This document shows, one piece after another, positions 50,397-60,068 of a stretch of DNA of 64,000 bases. The position numbers and the translations under genes were made by a program. Under the pieces are notes generated by a model that saw only the letters and a program-made list of their open reading frames with translations, was not told the origin of the DNA and made no database searches. The first letter of the stretch is position 1. Every line of letters begins with the position of its first letter. The DNA comes from JAYVJH01 sp043777595 (lineage in GTDB: Bacteria; Bacteroidota; Bacteroidia; Cytophagales; Spirosomataceae). Where the stretch lies: positions 3,805 to 67,804 of the forward strand of contig JAYWHT010000020.1 of the NCBI GenBank assembly GCA_043777595.1. Direction: 5' to 3'.

Positions 50397-51812
50397 TTAC
50401 TCGACTGTAATATTTTCAATAGTATCCAACAAACATATTAGGTCTTTCGATTTTGTGAGGGGATTCATGAGCGATACCCGCAGGTAGACTTGGCCATTGA
50501 GTAGTGTCTGGACAATATAAAAATTGCCATCGTTCAGTATTTGCTTGCGAATTTTGGTGTTGAGTTCGTTTATATTTTGCTCTTTTTTACCCAAAAACCG
50601 AAAACAAACAATATTACTTTGGGGAGATACGGCAAGCTCAAAGCGTTTGTTTTTTTGTACTAATTCTGCAAAATCAACGGCCAAACCGTGGAGTGTATCG
50701 ACGTTATCGGCCAAAAGTTGTACGCCATAAGTGCGGAGTGTAACATAAATTTTGACGCTCATCATCAGTTTTGTACACTCAAAAGTACGTTTGCCACTAT
50801 TAAACCAGTCGTAAGACTCGGGGTTATCCCAAAGGTACTGCGCTTTTTGGTGAAAAGTTTGGTAGCCATCGTTACCATTCCTAAAAATCACGGCCGTCGC
50901 CAGTGCTGGCATCATCATCATTTTATGTAGGTCAATTATGACAGAGTCGGCACGGTCAATACCATCGATCAAGTGTTTATATTTGTCCGAAAAAACCACC
51001 GCTCCGCCATGTGCGCCATCAACATGAAGCCAGATATTATGTTTTTGACAAAAATCGGCTACTGCCCCGAGGTCGTCATACGAGCCTGTTGAGGTCGAAC
51101 AAGCACTGGCCACTACACAAAATACTTGAATACCTTGATTCTTAGCATTTTCTAATAAAGACTCCAACCGATCTGTTTGCATTTGGTAGCGGTCGTTGAT
51201 TGGCACTTTGATAATACCGGCATCGCCCAAGCCCATCACTCGTACTGCCCTATCTACACAATAGTGCGCTTCTTCCGACACCATCACGGCCAATTTAAGA
51301 TGGCCATTACCCAGTTCCCAGACATCGTCGGGTGCTTTGGCGGCACGAGCGGCCAATAGTGCAGTAAGGTTGGCAAGTGTGCCGCCAGAGGTCAAAAACC
51401 CGCCAGATTGAGAGTCGAAGCCCATATATTGAGCTATGAAGTCAGTTACAATTCGTTCGAGCGGATTGGACACTAAGCCCATCTCATAAACGGCCATACC
51501 GTTGTTAATCAGCCCCGTAAGTACTCCCGACAATGCCGCCAGTGGCACAGGTGGTGTTACTTGGTGGCCCATATAATGTGGGTGGTGTAGCTTGATTGAT
51601 TTTGAAACAATATCAGCAAAAATTTCGGTTGGGTTGTTGGTCAATGGTTTGGCAAAATCAGCTTGCCAATAAGCAAGCGCATCGGCAGGTTCTTGCCAAG
51701 GGAGTACTTTGTCGTTGGGTGTGTTTTCTAAATGATCAGCCAATAAGTCGATTAGCTCATGGCCAAATCGCCGAAAATCTGATGCCGAAAATGCCTGTTC
51801 TATCAAGTTCAT
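50397..51812 (-). CDS. PLP-dependent amino acid decarboxylase (group II)
   Basis: 471 residues. The pattern of aromatic-L-amino-acid/2,4-diaminobutyrate decarboxylases is clear: HPHYMGHQVTPPVPLAALSG, GFLTSGGTLANLTALLAARA, IWLHVDGAHGGAVVFSDKY (PLP Asp) and VIIDLHKMMMMPALATAV (Schiff-base Lys). The length is typical. The substrate is undetermined; homologues act on diaminobutyrate, aromatic acids or glutamate. A good promoter lies just upstream, back to back with purD. Confidence 0.88.
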   Translation of the reverse strand: MNLIEQAFSASDFRRFGHELIDLLADHLENTPNDKVLPWQEPADALAYWQADFAKPLTNNPTEIFADIVSKSIKLHHPHYMGHQVTPPVPLAALSGVLTGLINNGMAVYEMGLVSNPLERIVTDFIAQYMGFDSQSGGFLTSGGTLANLTALLAARAAKAPDDVWELGNGHLKLAVMVSEEAHYCVDRAVRVMGLGDAGIIKVPINDRYQMQTDRLESLLENAKNQGIQVFCVVASACSTSTGSYDDLGAVADFCQKHNIWLHVDGAHGGAVVFSDKYKHLIDGIDRADSVIIDLHKMMMMPALATAVIFRNGNDGYQTFHQKAQYLWDNPESYDWFNSGKRTFECTKLMMSVKIYVTLRTYGVQLLADNVDTLHGLAVDFAELVQKNKRFELAVSPQSNIVCFRFLGKKEQNINELNTKIRKQILNDGNFYIVQTLLNGQVYLRVSLMNPLTKSKDLICLLDTIENITVE

Positions 51813-51835
51813 ATTTAATATTAAAAAGATTGGTA

Positions 51836-51865
51836 CAAAAATATCAAATTGATTCTGTACGCAAA
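51836..51865 (-). promoter_or_regulatory. Decarboxylase gene promoter
   Basis: On the minus strand TTTG (51865-51862), 18 bases, TATTTTTG (51843-51836), with the ATG 23 bases further on. A Bacteroidota housekeeping promoter with a slightly short spacer. Confidence 0.5.
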
Positions 51866-52022
51866 AATTAAACAGTTTATAATACTCTGATTTTTAATAC
51901 TTTTAAAATTTGTCGTTTTACCTTTTGCTATTTCAGATTCTTAAAATTTTTATTTTAGGTTATATAATCAAAGTAAAAGCCGATATTTGATATTGGAAAA
52001 CTCAAAATTATACACTAACCAG

Positions 52023-53306
52023 ATGAATATACTCATATTGGGTTCGGGGGGTAGAGAACACGCCTTCGCTTGGAAACTGGCTCAAAGCCCTAATTGTGGT
52101 GCTTTGTTTGTGGCACCAGGCAATGCAGGTACTGCTCAGGTTGCAACCAATCTACTGATTGACTATAACGATTTTGATACCTTGGCCGACGCTATTATTG
52201 ACAATCAAATAGACATGGTTGTTGTGGGCCCCGAAGACCCGCTCGTTCGGGGGGTAATAGATTATTTGCAAGGCCGTGCCGACTTGGCTTATCTCAAACT
52301 CGTTGGTCCCGACAGCGCAGGGGCGCAGTTGGAGGGGAGCAAAGATTTTTCAAAGAGTTTTATGCTCAAATATGGTATTCCGACTGCTTCATCACAAACA
52401 TTTACAGCTCAAAGCCTTGATGAAGGGCTGCAATATTTAGAGTCTCACAGTTTGCCTGTCGTCATCAAAGCCGATGGACTGGCCGCTGGCAAAGGCGTAA
52501 TTATAGCCGAAAGCACAGCAGAAGCCCAAACATCGCTACGAGAAATGCTGGGTGGCAAATTTGGTGAAGCTGGTAATAAGGTATTGATTGAGCAATTTTT
52601 GAAGGGTATTGAGCTATCGGTTTTTGTATTGACAGACGGTGTAAACTACAAAATATTGCCCGAGGCCAAAGACTACAAACGCATCGGTGAAAACGACACG
52701 GGGCTTAACACAGGTGGTATGGGCGCAGTGTCGCCAGTGGTATTTGCTACAAAAAATTATTTGCAAAAAGTACAAGAAAAAGTAGTCAAACCTACCTTGG
52801 CAGGTTTGCAGGCCGAGGGTATCAAATACGTTGGTTTTATTTTTATTGGCCTAATGAACTACAAAGATGAGCCGTATGTGATAGAATACAACGCTCGAAT
52901 GGGCGACCCCGAAACAGAGGTCGTATTGCCACGGCTTCAAACCGACTTTGTAACGTTACTGGCTGCTGCCGCCGACCAAAAATTAAACGAAATCGAGCTT
53001 GCCGTTAGCCCTCAGACGGCAGTTACGACGATGCTCGTTTCGGGTGGCTACCCCGAGGCTTACCAAAAAGGTAAAGCCATTACAAACTTAGAACTAATGG
53101 ACGATACGATTGTTTTTCATGCAGGTACAGCCTTGGTCAATGCCCAAATAGTAAGCAATGGTGGGCGGGTAATGGCGGTAACGGCACTGGCAAACTCGCT
53201 GGAAGGGGCAGTGAATAAATCGCAAAAAATGGCCGCTAAGATACAGTTTGAAGGTAAATATTACAGAAAAGACATTGGCTTGGACTTGATTCGGTACAAA
53301 GACTGA
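52023..53306 (+). CDS. purD: Phosphoribosylamine-glycine ligase (GAR synthetase)
   Basis: 427 residues from the ATG at 52023 (MNILILGSGGREHAFAWKL is the universal PurD start; the TTG at 51987 is too early). ATP-grasp features follow: SKDFSKSFMLKYGIPTA, VVIKADGLAAGKGVIIAE, DYKRIGENDTGLNTGGMGA and VIEYNARMGDPETEVVLPRL with metal-binding Glu and Asn. It performs the second step of purine synthesis. No other pur gene is adjacent. Confidence 0.96.
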   Translation: MNILILGSGGREHAFAWKLAQSPNCGALFVAPGNAGTAQVATNLLIDYNDFDTLADAIIDNQIDMVVVGPEDPLVRGVIDYLQGRADLAYLKLVGPDSAGAQLEGSKDFSKSFMLKYGIPTASSQTFTAQSLDEGLQYLESHSLPVVIKADGLAAGKGVIIAESTAEAQTSLREMLGGKFGEAGNKVLIEQFLKGIELSVFVLTDGVNYKILPEAKDYKRIGENDTGLNTGGMGAVSPVVFATKNYLQKVQEKVVKPTLAGLQAEGIKYVGFIFIGLMNYKDEPYVIEYNARMGDPETEVVLPRLQTDFVTLLAAAADQKLNEIELAVSPQTAVTTMLVSGGYPEAYQKGKAITNLELMDDTIVFHAGTALVNAQIVSNGGRVMAVTALANSLEGAVNKSQKMAAKIQFEGKYYRKDIGLDLIRYKD

Positions 53307-53375
53307 GAAACAGAGAAATGTAAAAGTATCGAATACGAGCTATTGTTGTAGTTTATGGCTTTGTTCTTTATCTAC

Positions 53376-54176
53376 TTATATCGCTGAAACATAAGACGGC
53401 ACCCCGACTTTGGCATAGAGTTTGGCCAATCGGTGAGCGTGTTCGTCATAGGCACTTTCAAAAAGTTCAATGGCTCGTGCTGCCCCTACTTTGTTGGCCG
53501 CCGAAAGTACTTTTGGTGGGCTACCCGCTTTGGTGAGTAGGTTAGCGACTTCGGCTTTTAGGCAGTTTATGAGTAACGCTCCGCCTATGGTTGAGCCTGG
53601 GGCAACGGGTGTGTCTAAGCCTTCTATATTTATCATGGCATCGCCAACTGGTGCGCCTGTGTCGAGTACCAAATCTGCAAAATCACTTAGTTTTAGGCCA
53701 TCTGCTCGTTTGCTGGTGCTTTGTTCGAGGTGTTGCTGGGTAACGATAGCAACTACTTTTATGTTTTGTTTTTGAAACAACTCGGCCATTTCGATAGGTA
53801 CAACGTTGCAGCCACTTGACGAAATAACAAGAGCTGTGTCAAGATTTGACAAGTCGAAATTACGCAATATTCGGTCAGCCAAGCCTGAGACGTTTTCTAA
53901 AAACATAGCTTGCCGCTGGCCATTTGCCCCCACCACCAAGTTATGAAAAGTGAGCGACAACTCAACAATAGGATTGAACCCTGGGAAAGAGCCGTAGCGG
54001 GGCCACATTTCTTCGACCATAATACGGCTATGGCCACTACCAAAAACATGAACCATGCGACCAGCCAAAATAGTACCAGTAAACCACTGAGCGGCTGTCT
54101 GTATTAACTCTGTTTGCTGTGCTACTGTGGCAATAATACCCTGCGATTTTTGTAAATATTGTGCGGTTGGAGACAT
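53376..54176 (-). CDS. SIS-domain (UPF0309-like) sugar-binding protein
   Basis: 266 residues of one SIS domain with VHVFGSGHSRIMVEEMW (phosphosugar-binding Gly-Ser-Gly-His-Ser), ALVISSSGCNVVPIEMAELF and INIEGLDTPVAPGSTIGG. The last two segments are specific to the UPF0309 group, probably handling an amino sugar phosphate. It is the third gene of a minus-strand cluster GNAT-SDR-SIS. Confidence 0.85.
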   Translation of the reverse strand: MSPTAQYLQKSQGIIATVAQQTELIQTAAQWFTGTILAGRMVHVFGSGHSRIMVEEMWPRYGSFPGFNPIVELSLTFHNLVVGANGQRQAMFLENVSGLADRILRNFDLSNLDTALVISSSGCNVVPIEMAELFQKQNIKVVAIVTQQHLEQSTSKRADGLKLSDFADLVLDTGAPVGDAMINIEGLDTPVAPGSTIGGALLINCLKAEVANLLTKAGSPPKVLSAANKVGAARAIELFESAYDEHAHRLAKLYAKVGVPSYVSAI

Positions 54177-54225
54177 AAGCGTTAGTGTAGAGTTTAGAAT
54201 GAAAAATTAAATACAGTCATAATAT

Positions 54226-55008
54226 CTAACCACCGACCTGCCCTTCTGATACGCTCCAGCCACCATCGACAGACAGTATTTGACCAGTTGTAAATTTAGA
54301 ATAGTCGGACATAAAATAGAGTGCCGCTCCGTTCAGGTCATCGGCTTGGCCGATGCGCCCGCCGTCGAGTGGTTGTTTGGTTTTGATAAAAGCCATAATT
54401 GACTCGTTTTGAGTAGCTCGTTGTGCCATTGGTGTATCGACAAGAGCCGGGGCAATTACGTTGATTCTGATGTTGTTGTGGGCATAATAGGCGGCAATAG
54501 ACTTACTAAAACCAAAGACGGCAGCTTTGGCCGCAGCGTAGGCGTGAGTCGTAAAGTGCGTAATTGACGGCGAATGACCCAATACCGAACTCATGTTTAG
54601 AATAGTTCCGCCTGTTTGCTGAATTAAAAAAGCCTGCACCGCTGCCTGATTTGAAAGCATCAACGACGTTAGGTTTAGCTCAAAAGTATGTTGCCAACCC
54701 TCGAGCGACAGTTCGTGTAGTGGGCCATCGCCTTGTTGTCGTCCACTGCCACCAGCTACATGATATAGCCCGTCGAAACCCCCAAACGACTTTTGGCATA
54801 GCGCGATGGCCGCTTTGGCGGTGTCTGGCTCGCAAGCATCTGCCGATAAACTAAGACAGTTTTTGAGTTGCGATTGAACCATATCACAACTTTCGGTATC
54901 TCGGCCTACAACTACAATCTGTGCGCCATTAGCCACAAAAGCCGCCGCCGCCGCCAAACCCATGCCTGTCGTACCACCAATTATTACTATTTTTTTGCCA
55001 GTCAGCAT
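54226..55008 (-). CDS. Short-chain dehydrogenase/reductase
   Basis: 260 residues. Rossmann nucleotide motif KIVIIGGTTGMGLAAAAAF, substrate strand LYHVAGG, active-site Ser in TILNMSSVLGH and the YxxxK pair in HAYAAAKAAVFGFS, then the C-terminal LSVDGGWS typical of classical SDRs. It uses NAD(H) or NADP(H); the substrate is not readable. It follows the acetyltransferase gene after 9 bases. Confidence 0.9.
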   Translation of the reverse strand: MLTGKKIVIIGGTTGMGLAAAAAFVANGAQIVVVGRDTESCDMVQSQLKNCLSLSADACEPDTAKAAIALCQKSFGGFDGLYHVAGGSGRQQGDGPLHELSLEGWQHTFELNLTSLMLSNQAAVQAFLIQQTGGTILNMSSVLGHSPSITHFTTHAYAAAKAAVFGFSKSIAAYYAHNNIRINVIAPALVDTPMAQRATQNESIMAFIKTKQPLDGGRIGQADDLNGAALYFMSDYSKFTTGQILSVDGGWSVSEGQVGG

Positions 55009-55017
55009 CTGTTGATA

Positions 55018-55524
55018 TTACACCGTTTTTTCCATTACTATAAATTCTAAAAACTGTTTGGGTGTTCCAGCATTAGGGTCGTCCATCGGAAAACACTTGG
55101 TTTGGCCCGTGGCTTGATAGCCGTGCCGTTTGTACCAATCAATAAGCTCACTCCTGACCGAAATTACTGTCATCGCTATTTTAGAAAGCCCCAGCGACAT
55201 GGCCGTAGTTTCGGCGGCGGCCAATAGTTTTTTGCCTATACCGCCACCCTGCAATGTTGGCAACACCGTGAGCATACCCAAGTAAAGCGAGTCCGATTGT
55301 TGTTCGAGCAATACACAACCCACTATCTGGTTGTTTTCTGTATATTTCAAAACGGTCGTATTGGCTTGACTGATGGTATCGGTGAGCATGGTTTCGTTTG
55401 TTCTGATACCCCCCAATAAGTCTGCCTCGTGTGTCCAACCTTCCTTAGAAGACTCTCCTCTGTAAGCTGAGTTTACGAGTAAATTCAATTCTGGTATGTC
55501 GGTTATTATTACTTTTTCAATCAT
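55018..55524 (-). CDS. GNAT-family N-acetyltransferase
   Basis: 168 residues. The acetyl-CoA motif A is LYLGMLTVLPTLQGGGIGKKL, with the Q-x-x-G-I-G-x-x-L loop. The preceding strand is IVGCVLLEQQ, and the end DWYKRHGYQATGQT is the usual GNAT motif B. The substrate is unknown. The gene leads the GNAT-SDR-SIS cluster. Confidence 0.88.
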   Translation of the reverse strand: MIEKVIITDIPELNLLVNSAYRGESSKEGWTHEADLLGGIRTNETMLTDTISQANTTVLKYTENNQIVGCVLLEQQSDSLYLGMLTVLPTLQGGGIGKKLLAAAETTAMSLGLSKIAMTVISVRSELIDWYKRHGYQATGQTKCFPMDDPNAGTPKQFLEFIVMEKTV

Positions 55525-55672
55525 GGGTTTGAGAGTATGTTTTGTAATTTAGAAATTTATATTGAGGACCTATGTTGCGGCTTGAATTTATTGTAAAAGC
55601 CAATAGAAAGTACAAATATTCGGAATAGTTCAAAAGTCCTACTTTCGTCAAAGTCTGTAGTATGTGCCGTTC

Positions 55673-56803
55673 TTATTCTTCGTTTTCCTCGTCAGTGTAG
55701 TTAAATTCCACTTTACTTTGCAATATAATTTCGTCAAGTATATTGTTTAAATAACCTTGTTTTACGGCCTCATTAAATCTTACGTTTAGCACTGGAATAT
55801 TTATAACTTCTTCAATGCAAGCCATATATTTTTCAACGATTGCTTTTATTAAATATATTTTATCCGCATTGTCTTGAATTTTCTTTTTCAGAGGTTCAAC
55901 TTCTTCGTCTGATTTGATTACGAAAGTTATCAGATATTTTTGGATTTTATCAATGTCAAGAAAGTATTTTTTGAAGTCCAAAGTTTCGGTTACTTGAAAA
56001 AATCTACCTAACGGTTTCATTACAAAATCTATACCTCCGTCATTTGCGTTGGTTCGTCCTGTTTTGTATAGTTTTAAATTTTCTGTATTAAGTTTATCCA
56101 TTTCATAACCCCAAATAATTGTTTGGTCGTGGTAGTAAAATTTAAGAATGGAATAACTCACAATTTCAAAAAGTCGGGCATCAACATTTGGTGCGAGTAA
56201 ATCAATAATAAACTCCTCCACCTTTTCGGGCGTAGCATTTTCAATGTCTTGTAAGGCTTCACATTGTCTCACAAAACGCTGAAAAGCGTCTTGTTTTGTC
56301 TTTGTGTATTCGTTAATTATTTCAATGATAGCAGTTGTGATATTGAAGTTGGCTTTGCCAACTTTTATATTCAACAAATTTTCATTTATCCAATATCTAT
56401 TCGTTGCTTGGTCTCGTAAAATTGGTTTGTATTCAGAAGTCGGAAAATACTTTTCAAACTCGGAATTCATTCGATTATTCAAGGCGTGATTTTGCAATTT
56501 GTTTCCAAATGGCAACTCTCTTTGCCTTGCAAAAAGTTTATTGAATAACGCACCTTCATATTTTGAATAGTCGCCTTTTGTGTCAAATCCATTGGCAATG
56601 TAATCCTCAATAATTACATAAATGGCGTAGAGATTAGCAAAACTACCTCTTGCTTTTGAACCTCTACCTGCTGAACGAGTTTTCTCATTTATGTATTGAA
56701 TGAGTTGGCTTTTGACAAAAATATCATCTGCATTTTTGTTCCCGAAACTTCGGGACAAAACTTCTTTAATATTGGCTGTGAATATATGTTCTATTAGGTT
56801 CAA
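55673..56803 (-). CDS. Probable restriction endonuclease paired with the YhdJ-like methylase
   Basis: 376 residues, not matching a named enzyme that I know. The segment TNANDGGIDFVMKPLGRFF followed by QVTET has a PD-(D/E)XK flavour (Asp near residue 257, Glu near 272), and the helical N-terminus (AGRGSKARGSFANLYAIYVI) may bind DNA. The start overlaps the methylase end by 38 bases, so both are expressed from one message. Its function is inferred mainly from this linkage. Codon use and AT content resemble the first RM locus more than the flanking housekeeping genes, which suggests acquisition. Confidence 0.75.
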   Translation of the reverse strand: MNLIEHIFTANIKEVLSRSFGNKNADDIFVKSQLIQYINEKTRSAGRGSKARGSFANLYAIYVIIEDYIANGFDTKGDYSKYEGALFNKLFARQRELPFGNKLQNHALNNRMNSEFEKYFPTSEYKPILRDQATNRYWINENLLNIKVGKANFNITTAIIEIINEYTKTKQDAFQRFVRQCEALQDIENATPEKVEEFIIDLLAPNVDARLFEIVSYSILKFYYHDQTIIWGYEMDKLNTENLKLYKTGRTNANDGGIDFVMKPLGRFFQVTETLDFKKYFLDIDKIQKYLITFVIKSDEEVEPLKKKIQDNADKIYLIKAIVEKYMACIEEVINIPVLNVRFNEAVKQGYLNNILDEIILQSKVEFNYTDEENEE

Positions 56804-57665
56804 ATAAAGTTAGATTTTGTTGTGTTGCAATTGAGCGGCGTTCCGCTTTTTCGGTTTCAAAAGTCCGTATTTCTTTTTCTAATTTTTCGCCTTTGAATTC
56901 TTCGGCTAATTGTAATCTTCTCAAACCAATTTTAACATATTCGTCTTGCAACTCTATACCAATGGAATTTCTATTTAATTCTTTTGCTACATAACAAGTT
57001 GTAAAAGTCCCCGAAAATGGGTCTAAAACTAAATCGCCTTCGTTTGAACTTGCTTTTATTATTCTTTCAAGTAACGAAATAGGTTTTTGTGTTGGGTGGT
57101 TTTCGTACTCGTCCATTCTGTAACGAACTCTTGAAAATTCCCAAACATTTCCTGGCACTTTCTCTGAATTATAAACAGTTGGTACAGCCTTACGATAATC
57201 AATAAGTTTGCGTTTTGCTCCTGTTTTTGCTTCTACTAAAATATCGTTTGTGTTGAAAGTATAATTATTTTTGTCCTTCACGCAAAACAAAATAGGCTCA
57301 TACATTGATCCATAATATTTTTTGGCTTGAACGCCTGAACTATCATAAGACCAAACAAGCCTTGAAAGAATTGTTAGTTTTTTGCGTAAATGAATGTCAA
57401 AATATGGCATAAATTGAGTGGCTGTCATTACATAAAAACTTCCATTTGGTTTAAGTTTTTGAATACACAAGTCAAGCCATTCATAGCACCATCGTAAATA
57501 ACTTTCTTCTGTGTCCCACTTTTCAATTTGTCCATTGAAATTTTTGCCAATATTGTATGGTGGGTCAGCAAAAATCAAGTCCACAAAATTGTCTGGTAGC
57601 GTTTTCAATGCCTCCAAAGCGTCTGCGTATATTATTTTATGTTTGTTGTTACCTAATATTTCCAT
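56766..57665 (-). CDS. N6-adenine DNA methyltransferase, YhdJ-like
   Basis: 299 residues of the beta class. IIYADALEALKTLPDNFVDL precedes catalytic FADPPYNIGKNF (DPPY at 34-37), then a target-recognition part LVWSYDSSGVQAKKYYGSMY and VEAKTGAKRKLIDYRK, then ENHPTQKP and motif I VLDPFSGTFTT. The recognition segment is almost the same as in E. coli YhdJ, which methylates ATGCAT, so that site is the prediction here. The C-terminus is about 30 residues longer and overlaps the endonuclease gene. An ATGCAT stands at 25177-25182 as one potential target in the window. Confidence 0.9.
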   Translation of the reverse strand: MEILGNNKHKIIYADALEALKTLPDNFVDLIFADPPYNIGKNFNGQIEKWDTEESYLRWCYEWLDLCIQKLKPNGSFYVMTATQFMPYFDIHLRKKLTILSRLVWSYDSSGVQAKKYYGSMYEPILFCVKDKNNYTFNTNDILVEAKTGAKRKLIDYRKAVPTVYNSEKVPGNVWEFSRVRYRMDEYENHPTQKPISLLERIIKASSNEGDLVLDPFSGTFTTCYVAKELNRNSIGIELQDEYVKIGLRRLQLAEEFKGEKLEKEIRTFETEKAERRSIATQQNLTLFEPNRTYIHSQY

Positions 57666-57767
57666 TTTGCAAAAATTATTATCTTAAATTTATGTCTATT
57701 TTTCTAAATATTTGTCGTTGGTACGCCGTCTAATAGCATGGTAAGTACCCTATATCTTTCAAAAAAT

Positions 57768-59759
57768 TTATTTCCCGCCACGCTCAATATCTTTGTTTTT
57801 GGTTGGTCGCCATGTGTTGTTGTAAGGATTGATGTCGGGGGTTTTGGTATCGGGGTCAATCGTTACAGACTTGAGCGGCAGCTGTGTTTTGCTTCTAAAT
57901 CGCCAAGTACCACCTCTCTGCCAAATTTCTACGGGCATTTCTACACGTGTTTTTAGTCCGTTCGTTTCTTCGAGTTCGATGGTGGCAGGCAATGCCCATT
58001 GTTCTAAATTTTCGATTGTAATATATGCGCCTTTTTCGGGGTTTTGGTCTATATACTGTACGTCTGTTACGGCTTGGTCGAGCTTATAGTTTTCATAAAA
58101 CCAGCCTTTCCAAAACCAACTCAAATCCTCACCAGCGGCATCTTCGATTGTCCTAAAAAAATCTTGTGGTGTTGGGTGCTTAAAAGCCCATCGCTTGACA
58201 TATTGCTTGAAGGCATAATCAAAACGGTCTTGTCCGAGTACAGTTTCACGTAATATTTTGAGGCCAAAATAGGGTTTAAAATAAGCGTCCCAGCCCATAT
58301 TTTGAGTTTGCAACACGTCTGGGGTAGTCATAATTGGTTCTGCCCCGTCTCTAAAAAGACTTGGGGCCATGTCGTGCATGTTGTCTGCTCGTTCACGGTC
58401 GTACTCACCTTTATTAAAATTGGTGGTTGAGAGTGTATTGATAAAAGTATTGAAACCTTCGTCCATCCACGCATACTTACGCTCGTTGTTACCCACAATC
58501 ATCGGAAACCACGTATGGCCAAACTCATGATCGGTTACGCCCCAAAGACCATCTTTGCGGCTACCACTACTACAAAACACAATGCCTGGGTACTCCATGC
58601 CGCCCACGCTACCAGCCACATTGGTAGCCGATGTGTATGGAAACTCCATGAGGTATTTTGAATAAAACTCAATACACCCTTTGACGTATTCAGTTGAGCG
58701 ATTCCAGCCGTCGGGGGTGGCCGCTTCGGCAGGATAAACTGATTGCGCCAATGCCGCTTTGCCACTTGGTAAATTTATTTTGGCAGCGTCCCAGACAAAT
58801 GCCCGAGAACTAGCCCAAGCCACATCACGGGCGTTTTCACATCTAAACTTCCATGTTGTCATTCCTGACGTTCGGGGGCGGCTGTTTGTATTTTTAATGT
58901 CTTCTTTACTTCTAATTACGACCGTCCTATCGCTTTGTTTGGCTTCTTCCAATCGTTTTTGTTGGTTTTTGGTCAATACCTCTTCGGGGTTGAGCAACTG
59001 ACCAGAAGCTGCCACGATATGGTCGAAGGGAACGGTTATTTCGTAGTCAAAATCACCGTATTCTAAATAAAACTCACCTGCACCCAGATAAGGCAATACG
59101 TTCCAGCCCTCGATGTCGTCAAACACACAAACCCTTGGGTACCACTGCGCTATCTCATAAATAACGCCGTTTTTGGTAGGTAATTTTCCCATTCGGTCAG
59201 AGCCATCGGCTGGAATCTTGAACGAATAACTAATTTTGATTTTGAGTATGTCGCCATTCGCTTTCATCGGCTCAGTAAGTCTAATCTGTAGCCTTGTGTC
59301 GGTAACGATATAGTCTGCAAAAACGTATTTTCCTTTATTTTGAATAATTTGTACTGAACTAACCACACAACCACCCTCAAAACCTGTATTGCCATAACGA
59401 CCACCACCAACGGGCGTAGTTTTGCCGCTTCGAGAATTGTCATTAAAAGCATTTTGGTCTAACTGCAACCATATAAAAGCCAAGTTTTCGGGGCTGTTGT
59501 TGGTGTAAGTAATCTCAACATCACCTTTGATGGTATTGGCGGGTTCTTCGAGCAGTGTTGCGACAATTTTATAATCGGCACGGTTCTGCCAGTAATTAAG
59601 CCCAGGTGCGCCACTTCCTGCTCTGGTCTCGCTACCTGGCTGATAGTTGAGTAGTGGGTGAAATAACGCATGGGCGTTGTATTTGGAAGTCCCTGTTTGG
59701 GCATTAGAAAACAAACAAAAACAAATACTAAAATACCCAACGAAAAATAATTTTGACAT
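57768..59759 (-). CDS. Exported M1-family metallopeptidase
   Basis: 663 residues from the ATG at 59759, which opens the signal peptide MSKLFFVGYFSICFCLFSNA (the frame itself runs upstream to 59879). The M1 fold shows an N-terminal beta domain with the substrate-binding GSVGGMEYPGIVF, the zinc site TDHEFGHTWFP with the third ligand Glu 18 residues after the second His (KYAWMDEGFNTF), and the later Tyr-bearing segment LKILRETVLGQ. It probably acts as a periplasmic aminopeptidase on oligopeptides. Confidence 0.9.
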   Translation of the reverse strand: MSKLFFVGYFSICFCLFSNAQTGTSKYNAHALFHPLLNYQPGSETRAGSGAPGLNYWQNRADYKIVATLLEEPANTIKGDVEITYTNNSPENLAFIWLQLDQNAFNDNSRSGKTTPVGGGRYGNTGFEGGCVVSSVQIIQNKGKYVFADYIVTDTRLQIRLTEPMKANGDILKIKISYSFKIPADGSDRMGKLPTKNGVIYEIAQWYPRVCVFDDIEGWNVLPYLGAGEFYLEYGDFDYEITVPFDHIVAASGQLLNPEEVLTKNQQKRLEEAKQSDRTVVIRSKEDIKNTNSRPRTSGMTTWKFRCENARDVAWASSRAFVWDAAKINLPSGKAALAQSVYPAEAATPDGWNRSTEYVKGCIEFYSKYLMEFPYTSATNVAGSVGGMEYPGIVFCSSGSRKDGLWGVTDHEFGHTWFPMIVGNNERKYAWMDEGFNTFINTLSTTNFNKGEYDRERADNMHDMAPSLFRDGAEPIMTTPDVLQTQNMGWDAYFKPYFGLKILRETVLGQDRFDYAFKQYVKRWAFKHPTPQDFFRTIEDAAGEDLSWFWKGWFYENYKLDQAVTDVQYIDQNPEKGAYITIENLEQWALPATIELEETNGLKTRVEMPVEIWQRGGTWRFRSKTQLPLKSVTIDPDTKTPDINPYNNTWRPTKNKDIERGGK

Positions 59760-60068
59760 ACGATTTATTGTATTAAAAAATAAAATTTGACCATTATTCT
59801 CAGATTTTGGATTTTTGATATTCAGTATCTGATATTTTTTAAAATACGTGGTTTTCAAACGACAAAGCAAAGTTATCATTACTTTGACAGTATTCTAAAA
59901 AAACACGTATCAAAATAGGCCACACTATCCAGCCCAAAATTAAGATTTGTGGGTAAATAATTATTGGCGCAATGTAAAAATAGTTATTCTGAATAATTTT
60001 TTTGAGATTTGATAAACGTAACTACTCGAAAAACCGTTAATTTGCGGTCTAATAATAACCAACTCAAA

